Below, in pieces: positions 8,438 to 17,622 of a stretch of DNA of 64,000 bases. The translations under genes were made by a program, and so were the position numbers. This DNA is from PoT sp049331405 (lineage in GTDB: Bacteria > Planctomycetota > Planctomycetia > Isosphaerales > Isosphaeraceae), in NCBI RefSeq assembly GCF_049331405.1, contig NZ_CP186275.1:1-64000 (forward strand). The letters are read 5' to 3'. The notes below the pieces were generated by a model. That model saw nothing but the letters and a program-made list of their open reading frames with translations, searched no databases and was not told the DNA's origin. Numbering within the stretch: the first letter of the stretch is position 1; each line of letters begins with the position of its first letter.

Positions 8438-10498
8438 ATGTTCGGCAGTCTGCTCATCGCGCTATCGCTCGTCGGAGACGCCCCTCCGGCCGGGCGCATT
8501 CCCGAGGACCTGAAGACCTACGCCGAGGCCAGGGCCGCCCTCGGGCGCGGCGACGCCTCCGAGCAGGTCCGGCTCGCCCTCTGGTGCGAGGCCCACGGCC
8601 TCCGGGCCGAGAAGCTGAGGCACCTCGCCCTCGCCGTCGTCAAGGATCCGAAAAACGCCACCGCACGCGGCCTCCTCGGGCTCGTCGCCTACCGGGGCCG
8701 CTGGCAGAGCCTCGACGCCGTCGTCGTCGCAAGCGGTCAGGACGCGGCGGAGACGAAAGCCTTGGCCGAATACAACGCCCGCCGATCCTCGCTCAAGAAC
8801 ACGGCCGACGCCCACTGGAAGCTCGCCCTCTGGTGCGAGTCGCAGGGGCTCAAGGCCGAGGCCCTCGCGCACTTCACCGGCGTGACCCGCCTCGACCCCA
8901 GGCGCGACGCCGCCTGGAAGCGACTCGGCTGCCGCCGGGTCAACGGCCGCTGGATGACCGACGCCCAGGTCGAGGCCGAACGCAATGAGGTCGAGGCCGT
9001 CAGGGAGGCCTCGCGGCGCTGGAAGCCGCTGTTGATGCGGCTCCGCTTCGCCATCGAGTCCCCCGAGAAGCCCCGCCGCGAGGCGGCCGAGGCCGAGCTC
9101 TCGGAGATCAGCGACCCCGAGGCCGTACCCGCGGTGATGGCCGTCTTCGGCGAAGGCCCCTCAGACCGGCAATTCGCCGGCATCCGGATCCTCGGCCAGA
9201 TCGAAAGCGGCGGCTCGACGCGAGGCCTGGCGATGTTCGCCGTCTTCGCGCACGGGAATCAACTGCGCAAGCAAGCGATGGAGATGCTCAAGCGTCGCGA
9301 CCCGAGCGATTACCTGGAGCTCCTGATCGGCCTCCTGAAGGATCCGATCAAGTTCGAGGTGCAACCGCTCGTCGGCCTGACGCAACCGGGCGTGGTGACG
9401 GTCGAGGGTAAGAAGGCCTTCCACCGGACCATCTACTCGCTCCCACGGCTCGAGGCCGAGGCGGCGGCGACGATCCCGGCCAGGAGATACTTCACGGACG
9501 ACGTCCCCTACGCCCCCTTCAGCGGCCAGAACCTCTTCTCGGCCTGGGGCGGGTATAACTACACACCGGGCTTCACGCTGTCATCGGGCGACGTCGCGGC
9601 GATCGCCCACAACCCGGCCAGCGTCGGCTCGGTGGTGAAGGGCGCGGCCTCGCACGCCCAGCCCACGCAGGCCGACGCGCTCCTCGCGTATGGTTATATG
9701 ATCGCCGCACAGCAGGACCTCTACATCGGCCAGATGGAGATGATGCGCGACTACCGCGCCGCGGAGGCCACGGCCTACGGCGCGGCCCAGATGGCGGAGC
9801 AGGTCGCGTCGCTCAAGGCCGAGAGCGAGAAGGTCCAATCGTCGAATGTCGACGTGCTCAAGGTCCTGACGAACGTCACCGACCGGAGCCTGGGGGAGGA
9901 CCCCGAGCCCTGGCGCCAGTGGTGGATCGAGCAGCAGGGCTACGCCTATCGCCAGCCCCTCTCCGCGCAGTTCAAGCCGGTGGTCGACGAGGCCCGGGAA
10001 GTCATCCCCCCGTCCTTCGACCACTCCTGCTTCGCCGCCGGCACCCTCATCCCCGGCCCCTCGGGCCCCAGGCGCATCGAGGAATTACGACTCGGCGATC
10101 AGGTACTCACCCAGGACACGCAGACGGGCCTCCTCTCCTTCGAGCCGGTCCTCGCCGTCTTCCACAACAAGCCCGCGGCCACCTTGCGGCTCAAGTTCGA
10201 CGAGGCGGAAGAGGTCGTCGCCACCCCGATCCACCGCTTCTGGCGCGCCGGCAAGGGTTGGGCCATGGCCCGCGACCTCAAGCCCGGCGACCTCGTCCGC
10301 ACCATCAACGGCACCGCCCGCTTCGAGTCCGCCTCCAACGACTCGACGCAACCCGTCTTCAACCTGGAAGTGGCCGGCCACCGCAGCTTCTTCGTGGGCA
10401 AGGCCGGGATGCTCGTCCACGACAACAGCCTCGTCGAGACCGTCGCGAGCCCCTTCGACGCCCCCCCGCCCCTCGTCGCCAAGGCCAAGGCACCCTGA
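8438..10498 (+). CDS. HINT-domain (pretoxin-HINT type) protein with TPR-like N-terminus
   Basis: 686 aa; ATG 8438 is preceded by GAGGGAGG. A short hydrophobic N-terminus (MFGSLLIALSLVGDA) is a possible signal peptide. Residues about 25-190 contain two similar TPR-like units (LALWCEAHGL... and LALWCESQGL...), followed by a HEAT-like or helical region (about 200-330). The C-terminal 150 residues form a HINT domain: nucleophilic Cys531 in HSCFAAGTLI, the block RIEELRLGDQVLT, His599 in TPIHRF, LKPGDLV, and the terminal GKAGMLVHDNS. In polymorphic-toxin systems such a domain releases a C-terminal toxin. Here only about 25 residues follow VHD, so no toxin domain is present. It could autoprocess or anchor the protein. 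The gene appears monocistronic. Confidence 0.85.
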   Translation: MFGSLLIALSLVGDAPPAGRIPEDLKTYAEARAALGRGDASEQVRLALWCEAHGLRAEKLRHLALAVVKDPKNATARGLLGLVAYRGRWQSLDAVVVASGQDAAETKALAEYNARRSSLKNTADAHWKLALWCESQGLKAEALAHFTGVTRLDPRRDAAWKRLGCRRVNGRWMTDAQVEAERNEVEAVREASRRWKPLLMRLRFAIESPEKPRREAAEAELSEISDPEAVPAVMAVFGEGPSDRQFAGIRILGQIESGGSTRGLAMFAVFAHGNQLRKQAMEMLKRRDPSDYLELLIGLLKDPIKFEVQPLVGLTQPGVVTVEGKKAFHRTIYSLPRLEAEAAATIPARRYFTDDVPYAPFSGQNLFSAWGGYNYTPGFTLSSGDVAAIAHNPASVGSVVKGAASHAQPTQADALLAYGYMIAAQQDLYIGQMEMMRDYRAAEATAYGAAQMAEQVASLKAESEKVQSSNVDVLKVLTNVTDRSLGEDPEPWRQWWIEQQGYAYRQPLSAQFKPVVDEAREVIPPSFDHSCFAAGTLIPGPSGPRRIEELRLGDQVLTQDTQTGLLSFEPVLAVFHNKPAATLRLKFDEAEEVVATPIHRFWRAGKGWAMARDLKPGDLVRTINGTARFESASNDSTQPVFNLEVAGHRSFFVGKAGMLVHDNSLVETVASPFDAPPPLVAKAKAP

Positions 10499-10780
10499 CG
10501 GCGTCCATATACACAAAAACATCAGCACGAACAATAAATCACAATATCACGTGTTCGCAAGATCGATCCCGGTAATGAGCCGGATACATCGGCGGATCTC
10601 ACATCGTCACAATCAAGACATTCCAGCAAGACCCAAGGAACCACGAAGGCAGATGCGGGTTGCCATGGGTTGGCCTCGAAATCCGGATCGGGGCCGCGTC
10701 ATTGAACGAGGAAGGTTCAATGCGCTTTGATATGCGCGGGGCCAGGGGCGGAACCCGAGGGGAAAACGACAGCGAGGCCA

Positions 10781-11206
10781 TCATGAACCGGCCTGGACCT
10801 CGGCGGTCAGGCGGTCGAGGTTCTGCTCGTTGGAGGGGATGACGATGTGGCGGACGGCATCGGCGACCTTGGGGTCGTCGAAGGCCTGGTCCCAGGTCAG
10901 GAGCGTGCCGTCGGGGTCGTCGTGGAGGGTGACCGTCAGGGTGAAATAGGGCGCGCAGTCGTGGCGGATGACGACCTCCCTGTCGGGGACGATCGCCAGG
11001 AACCTGGACTCATTAGGATACGTCTTCCCGTCGGGACCGTGCATCTTGAAGGCCCAGCGCCCGCCGGTGACGAACTCGAAGGTCTCGAACGTGTTCGTGA
11101 AACCGTCGGGGCCCCACCACCTCTCGAGGCGCTCGGGTGCCTGGAAGGCGGCGAAGACCTCGGCCGGGGTTGCGGGGATGGCTCGCTTCGTCGACAGGGT
11201 CGTCAT
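10781..11206 (-). CDS. SRPBCC / AHSA1-type (START-like) domain protein
   Basis: 141 aa from ATG 11206, chosen because AAGGAG lies 6-7 nt upstream; a longer frame to 11245 lacks such a site. The sequence has the AHSA1/activator-of-Hsp90-like pattern: IPATPAEVFAAF near the N-terminus, LERWWGPDGFTNTFE, GGRWAFKMHGPDG, and a C-terminal helix NLDRLTAEV. Proteins of this family bind hydrophobic ligands or serve as uncharacterised stress-related small proteins; the ligand cannot be read from the sequence. It ends in TGA about 280 bp past the convergent HINT gene. Confidence 0.85.
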   Translation of the reverse strand: MTTLSTKRAIPATPAEVFAAFQAPERLERWWGPDGFTNTFETFEFVTGGRWAFKMHGPDGKTYPNESRFLAIVPDREVVIRHDCAPYFTLTVTLHDDPDGTLLTWDQAFDDPKVADAVRHIVIPSNEQNLDRLTAEVQAGS

Positions 11207-11302
11207 TCCGTTCTCCTTGACGGGAGGCTGGTCGCGTCGAGACATTCTGCCGACTCCCCGCCAAAATGCAACGGCACCTCCCCCTCGGCCCGCGCCCGAC
11301 GC

Positions 11303-12493
11303 TCAAGGCGTCGCCTCGGCCGACACCGCCATCAGGGCGTCGACCGCCTTCTCCAAGGCCTCGTCGTGGAGGTTCCGGAACCGGATGACGCCCCTCGGGT
11401 CGATGACGTACGTCGTCGGGAGCCCGTTGACGGCCCAGAGCGCATCAATATGTTTTTCGTCCGAATCCAGGGCCAAAGAGGGCCATGTCATCAAGTGCTG
11501 ACCTCGGGCCGTTCGCGCCTGGGCCTTATCCTTGTCGAGATTGGCGCCGAGCAGGACGAACGGCCTGCCCGACATCTTCGCCACCATTTCCCGCTCCTTC
11601 GGGACCATCCTCAGGCAAGGGCCGCACCACGAGGCCCAGAAGGAGACCACGACGACCTTGCCCCTGAAGTCGGACAATTTCGTCGCCTTGCCGTCCATGT
11701 CGAGGCCTTCGAGTTCGGGCGCGGGCCTCCCAACGCCCGCAGCCTTCATGTCGGCGAGGGCCTTCAGGGCGTGCTCACCGAGCTTCTCTCTGTAACGATT
11801 TTTGATATCACCAAAAGATGTGATCACTCGCTCGAAGAGATCCTCGGGCCGGTCGATGCCGAACTGACCCGACCGCTCGGATCGCGTCTTGAGGATCTCG
11901 GCGAGGCTGTAGCAGGCCAGCCCCTGGTCCTCGCGACTCGGGTTCTTCTCGAGGATCCCCCGGCAGAGGGTCTCGGTGTCCTCGGGGTGCATCTCGAACG
12001 CGGAGAGGGCGACCGCGCCAACGCCGGGGGAGGCCGCGTGGTGTTTCGCCAGGAGCGCGAGGCCCTCGCGGATCTCGGGCGCGTTTTTGTCGAACGTGGC
12101 GATCTCGTCGATGGCATCGACGGCGAGCGTGTCTGCCGGGTCGCGCCTGGCGACTTCCATCAGCCTGGCGACGCTCGGCCTGGGCGACAAGGCCTTATCG
12201 ATCGGAGGTTCGGGGAGCCTGGTATCGACCAGGGTTTTGCCGTTCCAGTAGGCCTCCTTGTTGGCCTCCAGATGGTTGGTGACGGGCTCGCCGATCGGCA
12301 TTCCGAGCCCCGCCAGGGTCCAGTCACCAGGGTCGAACTTGACGTCCAGCTCGAGGCTATTCGGCCCCGGGGCGAGTTCCACCGTCATTTCGCGATCGAC
12401 CTTGCCGCCCGGGACATAATGCACCGACTTGACGCGAATGGGGAGCCGCCCGATATCACCCGATTTTTGCGAATCGTATTCTGATATGATCAC
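11303..12493 (-). CDS. TlpA-like thioredoxin-domain protein, probably 5'-truncated
   Basis: The open frame starts at GTG 12493 directly after a TAA. The C-terminal 150 residues are a TlpA/AhpC-TSA-like redoxin fold: GRPAPELEGLDMDG, then WASWCGPC with the CxxC active site, and the cis-Pro region NGLPTTYVID. Such proteins reduce disulfides or act as thiol oxidoreductases outside the cytoplasm. The N-terminal 200 residues resemble the long sensor-like N-parts of planctomycete redoxin proteins and contain a helical middle. No signal peptide exists in this frame, because the true 5' part lies upstream, interrupted by stops (see 12494-12848). Function is therefore doubtful. Confidence 0.7.
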   Translation of the reverse strand: MIISEYDSQKSGDIGRLPIRVKSVHYVPGGKVDREMTVELAPGPNSLELDVKFDPGDWTLAGLGMPIGEPVTNHLEANKEAYWNGKTLVDTRLPEPPIDKALSPRPSVARLMEVARRDPADTLAVDAIDEIATFDKNAPEIREGLALLAKHHAASPGVGAVALSAFEMHPEDTETLCRGILEKNPSREDQGLACYSLAEILKTRSERSGQFGIDRPEDLFERVITSFGDIKNRYREKLGEHALKALADMKAAGVGRPAPELEGLDMDGKATKLSDFRGKVVVVSFWASWCGPCLRMVPKEREMVAKMSGRPFVLLGANLDKDKAQARTARGQHLMTWPSLALDSDEKHIDALWAVNGLPTTYVIDPRGVIRFRNLHDEALEKAVDALMAVSAEATP

Positions 12494-12848
12494 TTATAGT
12501 ACGAATCGACTGCGATAATCGACCTTGTAGAGGCGATGTCCTGGCGGTGGATCGATCCAGTAATGACGTTCGGACCTGAAACCCTGATGTGTGATTAAAA
12601 CATGCCAGGTTAAAATATTGCCTTCCATTTCCCGCCCCACTAATGAAACCTCATCACCCGGACCGGGAAGGAGGAGGCGGGCGACCGTGCTGGTCGGCGA
12701 AGTCATAAAACTGGACAAGAGGCCGAGTGTGCGAGGATTGAAGAGTTAAGTCCCGCCATCGCGTTCGCCGCTGGAGATGGTGGTCGCGGTCCTCGGGCTA
12801 TACTTCATCACGGCCGAGCCATCGAAGATCAGCCTCGTGTGAGAGTCA
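12494..12848 (-). pseudogene. 5' remnant of the TlpA-like gene, broken by two in-frame TAA codons
   Basis: The same reading frame as the downstream redoxin gene stays protein-like across stops at 12746-12748 and 12494-12496. The segments read TRLIFDGSAVMKYSPRTA, then NPRTLGLLSSFMTSPTSTV, then HYWIDPPPGHRLYKVDYRS, and join smoothly to the next open frame. This is best explained as one ancestral gene with nonsense mutations. Similarity ends at 12850, where a REP-like fragment begins, so the 5' end and any signal peptide were lost there. Confidence 0.65.
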
Positions 12849-12850
12849 TA

Positions 12851-12873
12851 GTTGTCCCAACCGCGGCCACCCG
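12851..12873 (-). repeat. REP-like fragment (first hairpin only)
   Basis: The minus strand reads GGTGGCCGCGGTTGG followed by GACAAC, matching the first half of the REP family seen at 19.2, 53.7, 54.0 and 63.1-63.5 kb. The second hairpin is missing. It sits where homology of the TlpA-like pseudogene stops. Confidence 0.6.
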
Positions 12874-13232
12874 AAAATTGAGCGTCGGCCGATGATCGTG
12901 GAGGATCTCTGACCACGCTCAAAAGCCATGCTCTTGCCTGGGTTGACGCAGACGGGCTTTCGAATCGGCTGGGGCAGACCGCAGTCGGTTTCTGGGGACG
13001 GCCCGGTTGATTGGTATTCGGCACTTTGACTCTGGCATTGTCGGATGAACGTCCAGGCGAGTTCATTCGCAACCCCAGTCGACGCGGTGACTTGCTCGAC
13101 TGGCTGATTGTCACGATCTACAATGAATCGTGTTGGCCCCTGGATCCGCCGAAGCGAGTACTCGGCCTGGGTTGGCGAGTCGGGAACTTCGCCTTTCTCG
13201 ATCTTCGTGCCTTGGTTATAAGGGGGATGCTC

Positions 13233-13817
13233 ATGAAGTCGACCAAAGCGCGAGAAGCCGAGCCCAGGCCGTCGAATGCCGATCCGAGTCGGCCGCTCGC
13301 TCTCGATATGCTTCTTTGCGATCTGGACGAGTTGCTCGAGATCATCGAAGCCAAGGCGATGATGCTTTCGGCCACGTCGGATGACCAGGCCCTGGCAGTT
13401 CGGGCGTTGCGAGCGGCGAGGGAACTCGCGGATCAACGGCTCAGTGATGCAATTGCGGGTCGGACTGTCTCGAATGATGAAGGGGCACCGGCTCGCGTCG
13501 ATGACGCATGGAGGCGTGCCATGATCGAGACGCGAACAGAAGAGACATGTCTCCCGACGGCCTCGTCGAACGACGCTGGAGGTGCCCTCGCATCGCTGGC
13601 CGATGAGATGGCCGCATATCGAGTTCATCAGGCGGAACTGGCCGGGGAACACGAAGGGGAGTTCGTGCTCATCAAGGCGAGAGACGTCATTGGGGTCTTC
13701 GGCGACCGATCCGCCGCGCTCCGCGAGGGCTATCGACGGTTCGGCGTCGTCCCCTTCCTGGTCCGCCAGATCGCCGCCAAGGATCCCGTCGTCTATCTCC
13801 CCAATGTGACGCCCTGA
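13233..13817 (+). CDS. Hypothetical protein paired with a retropepsin-like gene, 194 aa
   Basis: ATG 13233 was chosen because AGGGGG lies 7 nt upstream; the frame is open further upstream (from 13011) but that part lacks coding character. The N-terminal half is helical (LLCDLDELLEIIEAKAMML, RALRAARELADQRLSDA). The C-terminal 70 residues form a recognisable small domain: EMAAYRVHQAELAGEHEGEF, VLIKARDVIGVF, ALREGYRRFG, PFLVRQI. I recall this C-terminal domain occurring beside retropepsin-like aspartyl protease genes in planctomycetes, and such a gene, broken, starts 4 nt downstream. No enzymatic motif was seen. Confidence 0.75.
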   Translation: MKSTKAREAEPRPSNADPSRPLALDMLLCDLDELLEIIEAKAMMLSATSDDQALAVRALRAARELADQRLSDAIAGRTVSNDEGAPARVDDAWRRAMIETRTEETCLPTASSNDAGGALASLADEMAAYRVHQAELAGEHEGEFVLIKARDVIGVFGDRSAALREGYRRFGVVPFLVRQIAAKDPVVYLPNVTP

Positions 13818-13821
13818 ACCC

Positions 13822-14265
13822 ATGCCGAGGCAAGAATAGCCTATAGGATCGGACGGGCCGATCATCGACGTCCGGGTCTAGATCGGGCCTGAGCATGAGG
13901 ATGACCTCCGCTTTAGCAACCACCCCGTGCCTTCGCCGTTCTCGGTCGCCGGGCTCCTGGATACGGGCGCCCAGATGACGGCCATCCAGAGTGGCCTCGC
14001 CGAGGGGATGCGGCTCCCGGTACACGATTGGGTCGCCCTGCGATCCTCCGTGCTCGGCCTGGACGAACGTGCCGCGCCCGTTTATCTGCTCCGAATGACC
14101 TTCGGCTCCGTCGAGGCACCCGACGCTCCCAAGTGGCGGATCATCCGCGCCGTGGGAGTCACCGTCGTCTCGCCCGGGGCGGCCGTCCTCATCGGCCAGG
14201 ATTTGCTGAAGTCTTGTCGTTTCACATATGACGGCCGAAAGAGCCGTCTCATGCTCTCCTACTGA
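13822..14265 (+). pseudogene. Retropepsin-like aspartic protease, interrupted by two in-frame TAG codons
   Basis: ATG 13822 begins 4 nt after the preceding stop and reads MPRQE-stop-PIGSDGPIIDVRV-stop-IGPEHEDDL, then stays open to TGA 14265. The stops are TAG at 13837-13839 and 13879-13881, both in frame. The open part holds the aspartic-protease motif LLDTGAQMTAI and a downstream hydrophobic-hydrophobic-Gly element (VLIGQDLL), as in retropepsin-like single-domain proteases that dimerise. The conserved opening GPIIDVRVxIGP suggests the stops replaced sense codons. Initiation at GTG 13927 could still give a product retaining the catalytic Asp, but without the first strand. Confidence 0.7.
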
Positions 14266-14285
14266 TTGTAGATAACTCTCGTGCC

Positions 14286-17200
14286 TCAAGGCTTGGCCGG
14301 GGCGGGGAGGCGGAGGTCGCCGAGGTCGCGGGTCTCGCCGGGGGAGAGTTTCAGATTTTTGAAGGCGGGGCCGCTGGGGCGGTTGAGGCCCGGGTAGAGG
14401 GTGGCGGCGTAGGATTGGCCGGGGACCAGACGCTCGACGCGGAAGCGGCCCTGATTGTCGGCGGTGACGCCGGGGAGGACGCCGATCCCGGCGTCTTCGC
14501 GGGCGGCACGTTCGATGGCGGCATCCGGCGAGAGGCTGGCGCCGGGCGCGGGCTGGCCCTGCTCGTCCAGGATCCGGCCGGTGAGCGTCGCCCAGGGTTG
14601 GAGGCGGACAGTGTTAGGGGTCTCGCTGTCGCCGCGGGCCATGAGGATCCCGATGAGCTTGCGGTCCTCGCTCGTGAAGATGATCCGACGGGGACGCTCG
14701 GGATGGAGGCCCGTGATCGGGAAGGTCGCCGCGCGGAATTTTCGCTCGAAGTCGTAGGGCTGGGCTGTCAGGCCGATCGGCTGCACGCCGATGACGGGAT
14801 GGCCGTCGGAGTCGACGACGGTGATCTGCCTCGGGCGGTCGGGGACGACCGTCGCCGAGAGCTCCAGCGACTTCGAGCCCGCATCGGGATTGATGAGGAC
14901 GATCGCCGCGTAGTCCTCCTGCGGGACCCCGCCGCCGCCGTAGAAGGTCGCTACGGAGAGCGTGTCCCGGCTGCCATAGGCGCTGATCTGCTCCTGCGGG
15001 GTCCAGTCGGTCTTGCCCGGGGCGAAGAAGGCCTTCGGATCGACGAACGCCGGGCGATAGCGAGTCTTGCCCGTCGCCCTTGCCAGGACGACGCCGGGGC
15101 CCGGCAAGGCCACGCCGAGATACGAGCCATCGGCCTGCCTCGCGGCCCTCGAGAGCGGGAAACCGGCTTGCGCCTGGATGTATTTGACGACCTTGCCGAA
15201 TGCCGGGTTGGGCGCGATCGCCGAGTAGGTGACCTCGGCCTCGACGGGGCGCCCGGCCTCGTCTCGCAGGGCCAGGCGGAACGGGATGCCTCGAGGACAT
15301 TCGACGACGACCTCGCCCGCCTCGTTCACGATCCCCTTGGCCAGAAAATAGGGCTGGCCAGGCTTCGGCACCGCCGTGACGATATGCTCGGTGCGGTACT
15401 GGCCGTTGCCCTGCATTTCCGCGTAATGGAGGTTGATGAGGTCGGCCGAATTCCCATCGAATGAGAACCGGCCCCGGGCATCGGTGGCGACCGGAGCTCG
15501 GCCCGATTCGAGCGCATCGAGCCCCTCGAGGCCGGGGCCGACCCAGACGTCGGCGAGGGGCGCCTTCGAATCCGCGTCACGCACCGTCCCCGTCACCGTC
15601 CGCCCCTTCCCCAGGGTCAGGGTGAACTGGGCGCCGAAGATGATCCGATCCGAGCCCGGGAGGACGTGATCCGGATCCAGGCCCCGCGCCAGGCGGAATT
15701 CGGGCCCCTCTCGGGTCATCACCTCGATCGAAGTCTCGGCGACCCCCGGCCCCCGGATCTCGAGGGTCGCGAAGCAGTCCGGCCCGAGCCCATCGATCCG
15801 GAACCGGCCGTCGGCATCGGTGACCGTCTCGGCCTTCACGCCGGGCAAGACGCCGGGATTGTAGAGGCTCTTCGCGTAATCCGACGGAGCAAGGCCTGCC
15901 GACTGCTTCATGGCGGCCAGGTGCGCATCGAGATCCTTCGACCACGGGACGTGGAATCTCGTCAAAACGACGGTCACGCCGGCGACCGGGCGCTTATCGG
16001 GCCCGAGCAAGCGGCCCCGGATCGGCACGAAACCGCGGGAGAGGGTCAGGGTCACGTCCTCTCGCTTCTTCGGGTCCCACATCCAGAGGTTCCCCGGGCC
16101 AGACCGGCCCCAGGTCCGCGACCAGTCGGCGCCGCGGCCCTCGGCGACGGCCACCATCAGCCCTCGCCGTCGCGCGGGCAGGCCGTCGAGCGCGATGCTC
16201 GTCATGTCCTCCGCGATGAAGCGGAAGCGGCCCTTCGCATCGGTGACCGCGCGGACGGCCCCGGGCTCGCCGGGCCCCTGCCATCGGGTCGGCTCGCTCG
16301 CGGGCTGGAGGTAGATTTTCGCCCGCTCGACGGCCTTGCCCTCGGCGTCGACGACCCTGCCGGCGAAGACTCCCGCAGTGGCCGGATCCTCGGGGTCGAT
16401 CGCATCCGGCTCATCCTCGAGGGCGGGCGGGGCCTGAGGCGCGGGCGTCGCCGAGGCCTTGCCAGGCTCGCCCGGGGATTGAGATGCGGAGGGCAGGCGA
16501 GGCCCCGGCCTCGGCTCATGAACGGTCGCCTCCGGGTTGCGATCGGCTCGAGGGGATCCACCCTCGACGCGACCCGGCGTTGCGTCTCTCAGGACGCCGC
16601 GGGCCCTCTCCTCCTGGCCCGATCTGGAGCCGAAGACGGCCGTCGCCGTGCCGACGGCTCCTAACGCGAGCAGGAGCCCCAGGACTGCCGGGAGCCTCGA
16701 CGCGAGCAGGCCCCGCGAGGCCTTCGCAGCGAGCAAGGCGACGGCCGCCGAGCCTACCTGCCCCCGCACTCCGGAGGCCGCCGCCTGGCATGCGTCTCGG
16801 CAAAGCCGCAGGAGGTCCTCCGGCGACGCCGCCAGCGCCGAGGTCCAGGCGAAGTCGGGACCCACGCCTCGACGGATGAGCCGCTCGCGGAGTTGGATCC
16901 TTGCCCTGGCCAGGCGCCCGGCGACGGTCCCCGGCGGGCAGCCGAGGGCCTCGGCGGCCTGGTCACGCGTCAAGCCGTGGAGGTCGCAGAGGAGGATGGG
17001 TGCCCGGTAACGCTCGGGGAGCCTGGCCAGTTCCTGCCGGACGATGCGGGCGATCTCGTTGCGTGCGGGGTCGTCCCCAGGCGCGGCCTCGCCCTGGGTT
17101 CGCGTCCGGGAGGAGGCCTGCTCCCTCGCCCTGCGTCTCCCGGCCTCGAGCCTCGCCTGCCGCGCCACCCGACGGGCCACGCGGTAGAGCCATCCCGAGA

Positions 17201-17465
17201 GCGACCCGTGCAGCGGGAACGAGCCGGCCCGCCTGGCGAGCACGAGGAAGGTGGCCTGGAAGGCGTCGTCGGCGTCCGCGACATCGCGGGGCCCGAGCGT
17301 CGCCCGGCAGGCGGCCAGCACCATCGCCCCGTGCTTCGCCACGATCGACGCGAAGGCCTCGCCATCCCCCCTCTCGGCGAACCGCCCCAGCAGCTCCCCA
17401 TCCGAGAGCCCCGCCAGGGTCCCCTCCGCGAACACGCGAACGATCTCGCCCGGCGCCTTCGGCAT
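14286..17465 (-). CDS. ECF sigma factor fused to membrane anchor and carboxypeptidase-regulatory-like repeats
   Basis: 1059 aa from ATG 17465. Residues about 20-105 match sigma-70 region 2 (LLGRFAERGDGEAFASIVAKHG, DDAFQATFLVLARRAGSF, LSGWLYRVARRVA). Residues about 130-190 match region 4 with its helix-turn-helix (LPERYRAPILLCDLHGLTRDQAAEAL, GTVAGRLARARIQLRERL). A hydrophobic segment (RLPAVLGLLLALGAVGTATAVF, about 260-282) could span the membrane, followed by a Pro/Ala-rich linker. The remaining 700 residues contain several carboxypeptidase-regulatory-like beta-sandwich units (GRVVDAEGKAVERAKIYL, GRLLGPDKRPVAGVTVVL, GTVRDADSKAPLADVWV, GRILDEQGQPAPGASL). This joins a transcription factor to a putative extracytoplasmic sensor in one chain, which is known in planctomycetes. 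Release of the sigma part would need proteolysis. Confidence 0.88.
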   Translation of the reverse strand: MPKAPGEIVRVFAEGTLAGLSDGELLGRFAERGDGEAFASIVAKHGAMVLAACRATLGPRDVADADDAFQATFLVLARRAGSFPLHGSLSGWLYRVARRVARQARLEAGRRRAREQASSRTRTQGEAAPGDDPARNEIARIVRQELARLPERYRAPILLCDLHGLTRDQAAEALGCPPGTVAGRLARARIQLRERLIRRGVGPDFAWTSALAASPEDLLRLCRDACQAAASGVRGQVGSAAVALLAAKASRGLLASRLPAVLGLLLALGAVGTATAVFGSRSGQEERARGVLRDATPGRVEGGSPRADRNPEATVHEPRPGPRLPSASQSPGEPGKASATPAPQAPPALEDEPDAIDPEDPATAGVFAGRVVDAEGKAVERAKIYLQPASEPTRWQGPGEPGAVRAVTDAKGRFRFIAEDMTSIALDGLPARRRGLMVAVAEGRGADWSRTWGRSGPGNLWMWDPKKREDVTLTLSRGFVPIRGRLLGPDKRPVAGVTVVLTRFHVPWSKDLDAHLAAMKQSAGLAPSDYAKSLYNPGVLPGVKAETVTDADGRFRIDGLGPDCFATLEIRGPGVAETSIEVMTREGPEFRLARGLDPDHVLPGSDRIIFGAQFTLTLGKGRTVTGTVRDADSKAPLADVWVGPGLEGLDALESGRAPVATDARGRFSFDGNSADLINLHYAEMQGNGQYRTEHIVTAVPKPGQPYFLAKGIVNEAGEVVVECPRGIPFRLALRDEAGRPVEAEVTYSAIAPNPAFGKVVKYIQAQAGFPLSRAARQADGSYLGVALPGPGVVLARATGKTRYRPAFVDPKAFFAPGKTDWTPQEQISAYGSRDTLSVATFYGGGGVPQEDYAAIVLINPDAGSKSLELSATVVPDRPRQITVVDSDGHPVIGVQPIGLTAQPYDFERKFRAATFPITGLHPERPRRIIFTSEDRKLIGILMARGDSETPNTVRLQPWATLTGRILDEQGQPAPGASLSPDAAIERAAREDAGIGVLPGVTADNQGRFRVERLVPGQSYAATLYPGLNRPSGPAFKNLKLSPGETRDLGDLRLPAPAKP

Positions 17466-17622
17466 GGCCTCGCCCCCTCATCATTCCGAGCCGGGCCACG
17501 CCCTCGCGGACCCCAACCACACTTATCATGGGCGCCGGGGCGTTCCTTGATACACAAAGTTTCGGCGTCAGGGCGATTTGTCGGGGCTGCGGTGATCGAA
17601 GCCGCCGGGGAGGCCGACATCC

